A stretch of 64,000 bases of DNA. Source: Nautilus pompilius (taxonomy: Eukaryota; Mollusca; Cephalopoda; Nautilida; Nautilidae). Positions 23,950-38,800 of this stretch are shown in pieces. The translations under genes were made by a program, and so were the position numbers. Where the stretch lies: assembly GCA_018389105.1 (NCBI GenBank), contig JACATO010000320.1, positions 124,001 through 188,000 of the forward strand. The letters run 5' to 3'. The notes beneath the pieces were generated by a model. It made no database searches. It was not told the DNA's origin and saw only the letters and a list, made by a program, of their open reading frames with translations. Numbering within the stretch: the stretch's first letter is position 1; each line of letters begins with the position of its first letter.

Positions 23950-26277
23950 CACTTGAACAATTCCTGGCATAAAACCATTAAAAATAAAAAGCTACACACA
24001 TGACAAGGAAACCCTTCTGCTACATCTAGCTGCCATGTTTAGTCACATGATACAGCTACCATTACGCGCTCTTTCAAATGACTGTACTTCGCAAATCAGC
24101 ACTCAGCATTTGACAGCTTCATAATGGTAGTGTTAAAACAAAACTATACTGCATGCAAAATTAAAACTCAGATATTCTAGTTATTTCCTTTTCAGGCAAC
24201 AGAACAAGTATCATGTCAGCAGGGTATTATTCATGATGCCGACAAAGAATACAAGCAGTTGAGCCACCATTCCATGCTCTTGTCAGCCCAGTAAAATATG
24301 GGTGATCAAGGTTCATTACGCCCAGTTCTTGAAAAGCACGTGGAGTGGATGTTGTCTGATATGTACTTTTGGTAAAAAGTTGAGCTGGGCATAGTAGAAT
24401 GTTTATCCACTTATTTCTTTGGTCCTCAGCAACTGTTGCAGAGCCCAGGCAGTGTGTGTTTTGGCAACTTGTAGGTCAATCTGGGTAGCCCACAGTGAGT
24501 GACAAGTGAGGCGATACTGCTTCCCATCACATCATCACCCCCTTGCAGGAACAAGCACGATACACACCACCATCAAAGTTACCTGCACTAGTACCTACAC
24601 TGCTGGGCAGTGGTAAGACAATTACTGCTTTGCTTGGCTCTAAGACTGGTAAAATGGAATATTAATCATTTGTGTCGTGACGTGGTGCTCAATTATCACC
24701 AACCCTGCTGCCTACAGCCACCCTGATCAAACAGCGCCATAGCAGTCAGATATTAGTTTTGATATGCAAGCTGGTTGTGACAGTCACTATGATTCCTTAT
24801 ATTCCACTGTGCAGTTCTGTACTATAGCATGCCACCTTTGGTTTTCTGCAAGCTGCTGCACTGTAACAATAGCAATACTGACCAACATGTGATGTTCAGA
24901 GAACCCTGTACTATTCTGAAACAAATCACACTCAGCTACAGCATCGACCAGCCTTTTACGTAAACACCTACTACCACTAAAGTCTGACCTTGTACTTGTA
25001 TATCACTTCTCAATATTAGCCACACGTGTTTCTCTCTGAGAAAATGGCTACTAATTACGAGTAATTTTTCAATTAATCCAACCTTACTAGAAGAGCCAGT
25101 ACCAATCAATACACTGCCTGATGTAAACAAAGCCCCACCAATGCTGCCAGTGACCAGTGATAGAATGTGGAGAGACCTTGCATACAAGAAAAAAAAAGTC
25201 ACAACAATTCACATAAAGCAACACATTAGTGTCTCAACTGATTTTGCTCAATACAGACCATAACACTTAAAATTTATTAATCATAAATAAGACACCACAA
25301 AATATTTTTTTTTACTAATTTATTTTTTACAAAAATTTGACAAATTCATTGAGCTTATAGATCTTAAGCTTCTTCATCAATTTCTTAAAAAATAAAAAAA
25401 TAATGAATATAATTGTTTTATAATTCTTAGATACTGTTTCACTAAGTATCTGTTGAGACTATTTTATGACAAATTTCAATTTAAAAATTTGTATTTTTAA
25501 AAACCTATTCTTTGTTTTAAATTAAATTACAAGAATTTTTTTCTGCAAACACATGAACAAATTCATATCCTGTTTAGAATGATTCAAAAGTTTTTACAGA
25601 TTATTAGTTTCACTATTTTTTCTCCTGAAAGTTAGATTTTAAAAATAGTTTAATTCTCTCTCCTCTATAGAACTATAAGCATATGGATTTATTCTTCTCC
25701 TGCTAAAATGACAACAATTTGATTTACAAATGGCTCCTCTATGTATTGTTTTTCTAACAAAGTTGATTGACAGTGGTAGTGAGCATGTGCATATGCATTC
25801 AGAAACTACAGTTATCTGCTCACTGTACAAAAGAACTCTCCTTGGTATTTGGCACAGTTAGAGGGATTAGGAGACTAGGCACATTATCAGCATACAACAG
25901 GGGGAATCTTTGGAATTAAAAACAGGTTATATCAACTCAAAAACATCCTTACTAGAACTCATCTATTTAGCCAAGGGAATAAACCGTTATGCTCGGTGAA
26001 AGTCCACTGTAACAGACTGGTACAGAAAACCAAAGTGGCATGCTATGAGGTCTGCCCAAATGTATCAAACCATCAGGGATCTAACCCTAGCCCCCCCCCT
26101 GGCACATTCTATCATCATTTTAAGAATGAACAAGCAAAGAAACCAGATAAAAGTTTGTAAAGAAACAACTAAAGAGTCTTTAATCATTAGAGGTTAACAC
26201 CAAAAGGTTCACTTACCATAACAAGCGAGATCCAATGCCAAGGATTTCAAAAATAAATCAGATAAGCTGAAACAAGC
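23950..26277. other. CpG-poor flank downstream of FAM98
   Basis: AT-rich and CpG-poor like the FAM98 introns, unlike the DNA to its left. It may be an extended 3' UTR or read-through region of the minus-strand gene. Minus-strand AATAAA motifs also occur near 25270 and 25320. A minus frame at 24936-25202 has a weak endonuclease-like look but not enough to call. Confidence 0.4.
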
Positions 26278-26283
26278 TTTATT
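26278..26283 (-). other. Candidate FAM98 polyadenylation signal
   Basis: AATAAA on the minus strand, about 220 nt past the FAM98 stop codon and the first such hexamer downstream of it. It suggests cleavage around 26250-26268. Alternative signals further downstream are possible. Confidence 0.5.
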
Positions 26284-26503
26284 AGAGCAGTGAGCATTGG
26301 AAAACACCATACATATCCACTCTCAGGGAGTGTGGTGTTCACAGCCCTGAGAGGGAACAGCAGGGTTTCCGGGTTTGTCAGCCTTACTCAGGGCCCATGT
26401 TCTCAAAGAATGTTTCAGTCGCGATGAGAGATAACCCACACCACTGCTTTGCCACAAAACAAGAATATTTGAAAATCTCATCTGTAACATACACTCAAAA
26501 TTG

Positions 26504-26895
26504 TTAATATCTGGACCCGCTGCCGCCACGCCCCCAGCCACCTCGGCCGCCACGCCCTCCTCTTCGGCTACCCCCTCCATCATTATAACCACCCCGACCA
26601 TCATTATAACCACCCCGACCATCATTATAACCACCCCGACCATTATTATAACTTCCCCGACCATCATAGCTGTTGTACCCTCCGCCTCCACGGTCTTGAC
26701 CATGCCTGTTTCCACCACCGTAGTTGCTCTGGCCATGATAATCAGCTTGCTGATTAAAGTTCTGCTGGTATCCATGAGGATTTTGTCCTCCGTAGCCACT
26801 CCGATTTTGTCCCCACTGTCCACCTTGCTGCTGCTGCTGGTTATCTCCCCAACCTCCTTTTACCCTGCCCCTTTGTGAGCCTCCAGTGTGTCCAC
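26504..26895 (-). CDS. FAM98: FAM98 exon 11, RGG/GYN-rich tail and stop
   Basis: Encodes about 130 residues: a Q-rich stretch (GDNQQQQQGGQWGQ), Tyr/Asn/Gly-rich sequence, near-identical GGYNDGR heptads, then RRGGRGGRGGWGRGGSGS ending RY and stop. Such low-complexity RGG tails bind RNA and are arginine-methylated in the vertebrate family members (family knowledge). Confidence 0.95.
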
Positions 26896-29800
26896 CTATA
26901 AATAAAAGACAAGCCAGGTACACCAAAGGAAAACTGCATCTCATACAAAACCACAATCCCCCCCCACCCCACAGAGCTCTGCCAAATAAATTCAATCTCT
27001 TCCAACCAAAGTTACACTATAGCATTATAAGCACCACTAACCTGACAAATTAAAACACCCAGTTCATTATTTAAGCCTGCTTATTTAAACTTTCTTATAT
27101 ATGAAAAAGTTACTTGTAGAAAGCTGTCAGTTTGCTGGTCGGCTCACTAATGTTATCAGACATCACAGACCTCCAGCTTGGTGTTGAATGGCTGACACTC
27201 AAGAAAAAAACATTGGTGAAAAGGAACATGCTCCCTTCAAAAGGTTCTGCTCCAAGAATGCATTCCACTTGCTATCATACACACTTTAGTTTACCAAACA
27301 AATGGTATAGTGATTCATAAACGATTCAACAATGTGCATTATTTAAGTACTGGTACAAAATCAATGTAATAAAACTAATTCCTCTACTTCAACCTGAAGC
27401 ATACAAATGTAAAAAAAAAATTAAAGCCTAGAAAATTAGTTTTTCATGAAGAAATTACTTTTAATAAGCTTACAAATGTTCAATAGCATTATCAACATTT
27501 TATTATTCATATTCATCGTATTTTTCTAAATATTAGAGAAGTATAAAACAATTAGTGCATAAAATCAGTTATTATAATTTACTCTTACATAATTAAAATT
27601 TGAACAATAAAAATAGATTCTGTAGCCTTTTTAAAAAAAATTGTTCTGCTACAAAAACAACTATCATTAGGGTTCACAACCGTAACCTTTTTCAGTCATT
27701 TTATATTCACAGCTGGCAACTTAAATTCAATGGTGCTTAGCAGTAAAAGGGATCAACTGTTTGGTTTTTCTCATTTGCACTGTTATTGATAGTAAATTAT
27801 CTCCCTTTAATTAGTGGAGGAAAGGTGGCATCTACAAAAACATATTAGAGTAAAATTAAGAATTTTTAAAGTTTCATTACATTTTTATAAGGAAAAAAAA
27901 AATTTACAGAAGCAATTTCTTGTTAAATTATGTATAATTATTGAGATGCTTGTCTTTTATTACTTGTAAAGTAGTCTAAAAATAACCTTTTTATAAAACA
28001 GACTTTTCGCAGCTTTGCCTAAATAACAGTGTGAAGCTTGTCAACTCATTTCAGACTACTAACAGCAACATGATTTCAATTTGACGTTAAAATTAGCATT
28101 TTTAGAATTTTCCTACAAATGTTGTGAAAAAAAATACACTCTTGCTTTATCCTAAGCATGAAATCATCAATTTCCAGGTCCCCCACTATGAACGCTGCAC
28201 GGTGGGTATCCGTACAGTATTTACAGCAAGCACGCATGACACTCACTTGTCAAGTAAAGAAATATCCATTTGATGCCAACATTTCTAGAAACTCTAGTCA
28301 TTTGAAGATGTCATATTTTATACATTTTCTTAAATCCAGAATATTCTTTCAATGGCAAAATCAATGCATCTTATATTTGCAATTTTCGTTTATTAACAAA
28401 AATAGTTATCAAATTTTGTTGCACCATGTAACTAACCCAATGAAAGTAAATCCAAAGTGTTCTTTCCCCCTCCCAAATTGTATGAAAATGCCCTGCCAAC
28501 CATCAAGTCCCATTCCCCAACATCTTGTGCATGTTTGATATTCACCGTTTTACTAGTCTGCTGGACCCAGCTAACATAAAACCAATAGATTTTTGTAAAT
28601 CCACCTCTACTTCCACCTATCATGGATGTATTATCACTAATTTACAACAAATTTTGGGTGGAAAAACTAAACATAAGTAGAAATAAAAATAACAATGGAG
28701 CCATAACAAAAAAAAAAAACAACTTAAATACAAGTGAAAGTTTTGGAAAGGATATCATCCATTTACAGCAGACAAAAAACTTCCCTAAAATCAAAGAAAA
28801 GAAAATCTCCGTTTAGACTGTCAGGCTACACAGTAACATGGTTGAGATGGGAATGTATGTATATTATTTAAGCAGCAGAGAAAAAGACGACTGGTCATCC
28901 AACACAGGCCTGAGTTGAGATGTCTAATAAAAAAGTTCCATAATTTAAAACTGAATCAGGCCAAAATGTGTCCTGGTTTAAATCTGTCTGGTAACTGGCA
29001 TATTGTTAAAGAATTTCCACATAGATAAACTGGACAATCCTACCATGCAGAATTACAGTCCTGGCATTTAATGTAATAACCTGTCCAAAGTGATGACACT
29101 GTTCTTAAATATTAAGTAATGTTCCAATCTAACAGTACATTTAAAGAAAACCCCCAAGGATAGATGTCAATCTGATCAGTTATTTCTGTCACAGAATACT
29201 CTAACCAGACCTGAACAAAATTTTTTTCGTATTGTCCACATAATGAACATAAATTAAAGGTGAATTGCTATTAGTTGTTGGAAATTTATCTTTAATTTCT
29301 CTAAGAAAAATATTTACTAGGAGTGGACTAAGGGGAGATCCCATTGTGATACCATCCTCTTATACATACAACCCATTCTTAAACACAAAACAGAAACTAG
29401 TGGTAGTATAATACAATGAAATTAGTTAAAGCTGCATCCAAAAATTTGACTTGTATTTTTTTAAATCATTAATTCAAACAGTCATAAGATTATAAAAGTA
29501 TCTAAAAAAGACTTAAAACTGAGATAAAAATTGTCCCTAATTCCTTTCCTTTTTCAAAACCATACAACAGGGTTTCTACTTTAATTTTCTTTAATATACT
29601 ACATGCATATTAGCAAACCTAAAAGAAATTAATTATATTATTAGCATATTTAATAGATTTTTGTCATTCAGGGTGATTAGAGGATGTAACGTGATGCTTC
29701 TCTGTCAGTAGCTAAGCTGGCCGAAGTTGTCTTGAGATTAATATTGCTCACCATCTCTAAATCCTCCCTGACCACCTCCTCTGCCGCCTGGCTGTCGCTT

Positions 29801-32800
29801 TTGAAAGGCAGGCATTTCTGGTGGTGGAGGTTCATGTTCCCAAGCTCTTCCTCCACGGTCAGGAACCTAAAAAAACAAGAACAACAAGCTGCTTCACATA
29901 TATCTGAATCTGACATTCATCAACTCTGTTTTACAGACAATTTCCAAAAGAAAATAAATAAAAAACAAAAAATAAATAATACAACAACAAAATAAGTGAA
30001 CACTCACCCTGCCAATGAGGACTCTGTTAATGGCACATTTTGTTTCCTCTCTTGATTTTCCACTGCTGGTTTTCCAAATTCTTAAAAGATCTAACAAGAG
30101 AGATAATCCAAGCATCCAGGAAACTCAAACGGCAAATTCTATTTTAGTAATGAATTTTACTATACACCAAAGTTAAGCTCTCTGCAGTACCTCATGGCTT
30201 AAAGTTAACAGTAAAAATGCAAGAAATGAAAGTTAACACTACTATTTACAACTCAGTTTCAATGCTAAAACTTAAAATCGCAAATTAAATATTTTTATCA
30301 ATATTTTAGAGCTGGTAAGTAAAAAGAGCAAATGTCAAAGCAAACATGGACACTGTATGGGATCTTGACGACTATGATGAACAGAAATTCGTGTGTGTTC
30401 TTGGCTGGAGTGTTGTGGTGGTACACGCACATGTGTAAAAGGTATGTAAAATTTAAATATACTGATATCATCACCTTGAAAGCAGTCTAGAGTCCTTGAG
30501 AACATTTTTCTGGGTCTTGGCCTCAGTCCAAGGACTTTGGGGATTTGGATATTTCTAAATGGCCATGTACAATTTCTATTGCTAATTTAAAAAAAAAAAA
30601 AAAAATTTTTTTTTCCAAAAATTAAATTGAGGGAATTAAGTAAATTAGATTTTATCTATCAATTTTTTTTTTGTAACTGCTTGTGCGTTTACTGCAATAT
30701 GCAGTACAAGCTTTGCTCAGTAGAGCCAAGCACTGCACAGCATTTAGAAAAAAACAACAATGGTGATTAACACTAGACATAACCAATAAACTTAAATCTG
30801 TTTATTTGTCAGAAAAAATAAATGTTACATTCCTTACCGCTCTAGAGATGCCACCTATTAACCAGATTTCTTAAAAACCAAATATAGTTAAATATGCAAA
30901 TTCACATTTTTCTAATGAAGGATGGAAATGGAGTGCAACATGTATAAAATTCAAGACTGTTGAGACCAAAGAGACTATGTCTTCATCTAACGAGTATTTT
31001 GTTTAATTTTTCTTGATAAATGTACATACATATCTTCAATAAAGAGTCAACAGTTAAATGGAGGAGAAGGATAATGCCAGATGCTCTCATATCAACATTT
31101 GGATGAATGGAAACAGTTGATAAACCATCTCGAAAAATGGTTTCTGTGTGGTACAGTAATTCTCATATGACAGGGATGAGCTCAGAGAAACCCCTAAGAC
31201 ATTTAATCTTCAGAAACATAGTTACAGTGAAGCTAAAGATAGTGAATGATCAGGTCTGCTTGTTTTGGTACTATACAAAATGTCACCTATAATATATTCA
31301 ATACATTTCTTGAGCAGCTTTATATAGCCAGGATGAGAAAGCGAGGACCACAGACACCACCAAAGGTAAACTCGCTTTGCAAAGGTTAGCTCACCCGATA
31401 AGCTTAATACCAACAAGGGCATCACTTTACGATATGTTTGAAAGTGGCACTTCTTTCTAGTCATTATTATCATATTTCATAATAAAAGAATGTCAGAAGT
31501 GTCTTTCTGATAGTTCATTATATGGCAATGCTAAAGTCACTTAACACAAAACTCAAATAAAATTAATAAAATACATTTTACTGTACTTGCCAATTAAAGA
31601 TTTCATATGTCCATTAAAACCAGAATATAATCATTTAAATATCTGATATTTACAAAAATAAATTTCTTTAGAAGTCATTTTGATTTTCTATCCAATTGAA
31701 CATTTAAAAAAGAATATATACTAAATGTGTATTGATACATGTATAGTTGCTGAAGAAAACTGAAACAAAAATTAGCAGTCTACAGTAATGTATCTGAAGT
31801 CTTCCATTCAGAATTTTTAAAAATTATTTTGCCTTCCTCATTATAATTTGTTTTAAATTACAGTAGACCTTTGATAACTCTAATATACTGTTTAACTCAA
31901 AATGACACGTAGGTCACGGCAAAACACCTATCTTTACCATTATAAAAACTATGGATAACTAACTTTGTTGTAAAATCAGATAAGCTGAGGTGATATATTT
32001 TTTAGAAAGTCCTTTGAAGTGCAATCACATGTTAATAATTTCTCTTTATAACTCAAAATTTTTTCAGTTATTTGATAATTGATTTTGTCTGCAATTTTCT
32101 GAGTTTGTTAAGAAACCGTGAATTTCTTTTGAGATAATAAAAAATATATTTATTGTGACATTTGTGAATGTTTGATAAGATTAAAAAAGAAGAAATAACA
32201 GTTTATTCTCCTAACTATAAAAAGATGCAGAGCTCCTTCCTTGTCTTTTGACATGCCACTGCAGCAACTTGCACATCAATTTGGCATTACAAAAACAAAG
32301 TGCAACTCAAAATTGAGACAAGGAATCAGTTAATTCTTGAAGTTTAAAAGGGAGTAAAAGGTAAAACAGACATAATAAAACAATTTGACATTCCTCAAAA
32401 TGCTTACCTGAACAACAGAAATGCGAGGAATAGAAACCAGTAACTTAGATAAAAAAAGTCAATTTCTGCATAACTCAAAGTATTTTGGAAGGTCCCTGCA
32501 GCTTCGAGTTATTGAGGATATGCTGCATATAGATGCAATTTAGTTGTTTGTTACCTTTATAAATATAGTTATTCAAATAATAATAAACCAATTTAATATC
32601 TTTTAAATTGGTTATAGATATTAGCATATTAGTTAAACATATTGAATTTGTATATAATCGGTATTATGTAAATACAAATAATATGAAATTAAATAGAGCT
32701 ATTTTAAAATTTCTATACCAGTTATTTGCAAGCATTCTATTGATAAATTAAATTTTTAAATTACCATTTGTTTCAGACATCTGAAAAGAAAGAACCCAGG

Positions 32801-35800
32801 AGTTCTTAATTCCTATAAGGAGGAGAACATCCTCAAAAAAAAAAAAACAACAAAAAACAAAAGTGGTTAATACATTGGTAAAAACCTTATTGTTTCTTGT
32901 GGCCTACCAGTATGAGTTGTAGAAAATCCTGCTTTCAGAAAGGTAATGACATTATGGACCAATGGTTTACACTGCTACATTTCACAGTCAATGATCAGAA
33001 AAAATATATGAAGCAAAGAAATAGAAAATTAAAATTGTGTTGCAAGTTTTGTATTTTGTTGCACTGACTGTGATTGAACCTGTGATCAGACAGGCACTGC
33101 CATTTACTCATCATACATATACATTTATCAAAAATATAATTCAAACATACCTTACATTTGTAGCATTTAAGGGAACCATACAAATGTAAGAATTGTAGAA
33201 GAAATTGAGCACATTTTGGAAGAATTTAACATTAAAATAAAAAGTGGCTCACACTGTTACTGACAATGCCAGTGACATGAAGGTATTGCAGATCCTTAAG
33301 TTTTGACAATGACACAGTGAAGCAGGACCTAGATGCAGCAAATGCAAAGGCTTGTTTAATGTGCATTAGATAAAATACTATGCACCTACCTGCCTTGCTT
33401 TGCACAAATACTGCCATTTGTTATAAGAAAGAAAATAAAAATAATTTCATTGTACACCAAAGCAGTGATGGGAAAATGCTGCAGATAAGCAGTTCTTTCT
33501 CAAGAAAGCACCTTGAAGAATTTGAAAATTTATTTGGAACTGAAAGATCAATTCCAAGTTCAAGTGCAACCTGCTGCAGTAGGTCACATAGAAAAATGAA
33601 AATGATTTGAACTGTGATCAGTACAAACTGGCTCAATTACTGAGGAAACAGCAGCTGGATCATCATCTACTGTCATCCAGAGATCATGCACCGTTGATAG
33701 AGTCTGATGATATTCTGTGGGCTTTTGCTGAGGTGACAGACCTAGTACAGGGTGACCAGTACACCACAATTAGGTATAGTGCCTTCTGTCAGGGCACTAC
33801 ACAGGAAGGACTTACACGTTCAAACTCACTACCAGGAATCTTTGGTAAATGCACTCCCAGAATCCCTTTACAGAAAGTTCAGTTGACTTTTTAAGTCACT
33901 AGAAATCAGCCAAGACATGATGAAAGATGACAATGACAAATCCATAGCTCTTTAGCAAGATGTTCTACTGGGAAGTGTCCTTGATCCCACAAATGGATTT
34001 CTGTGGTTGGAACAGACCATCCAGACAATGAAAAGCAAGATATGAGAAGAAATCACTGTTAAGTGTTTAATATGAACTACTAATAAGTTTATTAAATGTA
34101 TGATAAAATTATCACCTCACCCCTAAATATAAGATTATCTATTCATCATGATTGTATGCATACACTGGAATTTAGTGCCCCACACAATATATGATTCTCA
34201 AATGAAATTGTGCATCATGCAATAGTGCCCCAAAGAAACTCCAAGCTCATCAGAACAAGTTGCAGCAAGTAAAACACTCAGAAGAACAAAGTTTTCAACA
34301 TATGAGCAAAAGTGGAAAATGCTTCACCAATAGTAACACAGCACATCATGCAATATTACTTTGATGACAAGTCCCCAAACTCAAGGCAAATTTTCGGGGA
34401 CTGACCACAATAACGAATAAAAAAAAACATTTACAAAAAAGATGTTGCTTTTCTTGGAAAAGATATTCTGCATTTCAGCCACATCAGCACCTGTTGAGAG
34501 GGAATTTAGTCAGAGTGAACTGCTAATGTGACCACACAGAGCCACAATGGGAGATAAATATCAGCTGAGAGAGAAGCCTTTAAGTACAACTCTATAAGCA
34601 AATCATAAGTTTTCCCTGTGAGTCACATGGTTCTGAATGAATGTCCATCTGGTCAACAGATGGCAAATGGTGAAATATGAACATGGGAAAAATGCCATAT
34701 CATATTAAAAGTCATTTACCACAATGTTAAGTTTATACTAGAGCATTTATAAAAAAAATAATCTAGTCTTGATTTCAATCAAAGGTAAGGGTTTTTTTTT
34801 GAGGCATTCACTTTATGATTAAAGAGGTTTGCCAAAGCCCTGTAAACAGTACTGTCTGAAATGCTGCATATATTTGAGTGCATTTAAAAAAGAAAGTTGA
34901 TACAAGTATTTCTCAGACATCAAGTAGGAAAAAGTTCATAATGACAAGAGTCTTGTTTTCCTCCTGTTTGCAAATCTGTTGCATTTGTTCACATAGCAGA
35001 TGTGAGCAAACCTACCCTTTAAACAACAGACAAATGTACAAACATGACATATGAAGGGCTTTGTCAATAAAAAACCAGACTCTTACCACACACACAAATA
35101 TAAACTTGTGCCACATAACCAGAGGGTTAACTTACTTTGCCACAGCATTACTTTTTTAACAAGCCTCTTGTTGTTGAGTATACATGACATTCCCAACACA
35201 TGAAAAACTAATGCCTATACAAAGTAAGAGTTAACTGCTACTAAAGAACTACATACCTTCTCTCGCTGCTAAAATTTCAGTAACTCCTATTTCTGTCTTT
35301 GATGTCAGCTGTTTTCGTATGGGCTGGTATACTTTAGCAATGTCATTTTCTCTCTTCTGAAAGTTAGGAAAATCAAATCTTCTTTACATATTGTTATTTA
35401 TATACATTAGAAAAAATTTTTTATTTACCCAGAAATTAAAAAATGCAATCAGACTGCCATGAATTTAGTCAGTAGAGAGAAATGTCTATAGCTAAATACT
35501 TTGAAGAATGGTATTAATTAGTTAAAATGTGGAGTTAGATTCTAAACAACAAAAAAAAAAAGCAAGCATTTAGAATGTTTTCACTTACATAGTTGCTTAT
35601 GCTTTTAAATAAAGTTTCTTTAAATGTTTCTATATAAGAAAAAAAGCAGACAAATGTGTTACAAACCTTAGCTTTATCTGACCACATAAATGACTGGATG
35701 GTAACGTCAAGTCTCTTCAACAACATCTCTCTCCTTGTACAGTACTCCGTAGTCAAGGCATTGTTAATATTCATAATGTGGTTCCAGTGCTTCTCAGAGA

Positions 35801-38800
35801 GCCGGGTTTTTAAGAGGGGTTTGCCAATCTGATAAGGGTGCTTAGTCAACAGTTCTTTGATCTAAAAACAAGATTTCAATTGAAGATAAATCTGGTGATG
35901 GGAAAGCATATTCACTTTACTTTAGTAAAGTTTGTAATAAATCCTAAGTAAACCTTAAATACATTCCACAAGTACTCACTATAAACTCTGTTTCAACTTT
36001 TTTAAATATATCTTTTTGTGGTGTGCGCATGTGAAAGTTCTTGTATGTGTGTGTATCTCTGAGGAGAAGGGAGTGGAGGTGGGTGGCTGAAGCCTGGTGT
36101 GGAGCGAGCTCCTGTTATGGCCTAAAAGGCCAGAGTTAGGGGCGCAAGCGCCCCATGTTAGAGTGATCGCTTCCCCAGCCAAAAACCAATCTTGGGAAAA
36201 AAGGCCTCAGCACAACGCACCTACCTAACCTTCCCAGCCAGACAGGCAGGCCAAAGGCAAAAAGCATCCCTCGCCTCCGCTCTTTTCGGGCAGAGGACTT
36301 TGCGTCTACAATACAAAAGCCATTAAGCAGAGTACTCGCCTCCCCACCTCCATACGGTTTGCAACTTAACCAACTCATGGTTCTACTATGTTAATTCAAC
36401 AGAAAATATTCTGCATAACAAAGTACAAACAAATTTTAGTTAAAAACAAAATAGACTTAGTAGTGATAGCAAAAATTAAAATATGCGTTATTTAACTTTA
36501 AAGGTTTGACTATGTTCACAGAGCAGCCATCAAAGGGAAACCAATTGTGGCCTTTCTGCACAGGTTAAGTTGTAACCATTTTGTTTTCTTCATAGCTATT
36601 GTACTTTAAGGCGTAAAATGCACAATGTAGATGTATACACACTTAATGGCACAGTTAATTAGGTAAATTAACTGTGCAACTGTATTTTTATTTTCCAAAA
36701 GATACGATAAGCCCCTCCTCAAACTATTTTTAAAAGTGCAAGTAATAAATTTAGCATCTTAGCAATGGTACGCAAGATCAGCCATGGCTGGGATTCACAT
36801 TCATAGTCATGATCACAGTTCATGTAGTAGCAGAACAGAAAGCAGTAAATGCAGATGCTTGCTTCAGCAAGAGTTTATCTGATAAGTTTTTTTCTAATAG
36901 AAAATTACATCGGTTTTTGACTGTCCAAAGTGTCATTTTGGCGACTTAATTAACATTTTAGGGAAACTACAGCCGTTGTAAATAGTAGCAGAGATCGTTA
37001 GACAGGTAGGTATGTGACTGTTGTGTAGCGGGTATTCTACATGGCTGCTATGAGCAAGTGGTTACTGCAGAGGTGGCCACTAAGAAAGGTCTGCTTATAT
37101 TTTAATTTTTCCCAGCATGGTCACCATAAGCGAATAAATTTAGTAACAGTAAAAACAATGAAATAGAATCTTTTTTTGTAAAAGGCTTCAGATTTTCTAT
37201 GCTTAGAGAAACCAGCAATTAATCGAGTGAAAAAAGGACTTACATTAAAAATTAATTACGACTACAGAATAAAAGTGTCTGTGACGTTCTTTGATTTTGC
37301 AATATTTAGCCAAATGTAAAAGTATTTAATACCTTAACAATGTTAGTTAGAAATAATAATGGCTGATTACTATCAAATTAGTCATACAAATTCATTATCT
37401 AAATTTTAGTATCTTTAAAGTGTTGTTATTTATTTTGTATTAGTGTAACCTTTTAAAAAATTATAACATGTATATTATGCATACAGAATTTAAAAAAAAA
37501 GGTATGACATACAGAAAGTACAGTCACAGTTAATTCATTTTCATTTTAAAATGCTATAACATCTCCATTAAATAACTTGCATAACTTACAGCAGCATTAT
37601 TCATCTGAAGCAAAACAGATAACAGCAAACTTACCTTTGACTCCACCTTGCTGAAGAGCTTTGTAGCTGTGATGTTTGCCGGGGGTTTAGAAAACCCAAG
37701 AGCTATAACCATAATCTTCATGTAGTTGCCAAGTTCACTTTCATTAGTCTATAAACAGACACAAAGATCAAAGTCAGCGTTACACTGTTATTGCCTAAGG
37801 ACAGTAGAACTAATGCTTTCTAGCATACAGTTCTTTAATCCACACAGTAATGATTACTTTATCTAAAGCAAGTCTATCTTCTACAAATCAGAAAATAAAA
37901 TGTAAAATTTTTTTTAAAAAATGTTTTCAAATTGTTTCCATCTATTTATCAGAAATGGATTCCTCCCACCTATTAAAATGAAGACTTCTATCAGAAACTT
38001 TTGTTTGTGACCCCCAATGCTGCCTGCAGTCCACTCAGTATGTAAGCACATGACCCCTAGTTTTGTATCAAAGATTGAGATCCAAAGCCCATGTAACCAG
38101 GAAAGTTTACAATATGATACTGACAATCAAAAACAAATCTAGAATCTCAATGAAGTCATCTGTTATTATAGTTTATTACAGATCAATCATCTTTGTATTG
38201 TTCATATAATTATTTAGTATTCTGAATCCCTTTTGATAATTTTTATCATGCATGTGAATATGAAGATTTTGACAAAATGGACCCAAATTAAATTTATCTG
38301 TTTACCTCACATGCACTGTGACATTTTTTGTGCGCATTTCATAGTGCTACTCATAATTAGCAAAAGACAGAACAAGTCAAATTGTTATGTAATCATTTTT
38401 CCCTATTTGTAGAGCACCATGTTTCAGAAAGTAGAAGCAATTCATAAATAAAACAAATGACCGACCAGGTATCATTTATTGGACTGCATCACTTTTATGT
38501 AGTACCAGTTTTGCAACACATAATCCAACAGTTCACAAGTTTCTTTATACAGTAAAATTAATTTTATCAGGTACTTCTAACATACTGGCACCAGGCTGAA
38601 CTAACGTTATATTTCAATGTCAATGCTATGCAGCACTGTGAACCAGTCACTTTCCTGTGCTTGCCAGTGTACATGTTTGGATATTTTATGCTCTGTGAAA
38701 ACATTTTATGTTATTTATTTCTCCCATAAGCATTCTATTTCTTTGAGTTATTTTATGATGTCATCAAAAAATAGCCTGAGCTATGGAATGAAAAGGAAGT

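Noticed and set aside
24936-25202. Minus frame with an AP-endonuclease-like feel (GQTLVVVGVYVKG)
   Set aside because: Only a handful of residues fit the LINE endonuclease pattern; insufficient to call.
28158-28538. 126-codon plus frame in FAM98 intron 10
   Set aside because: Composition typical of AT-rich intron; no motif.
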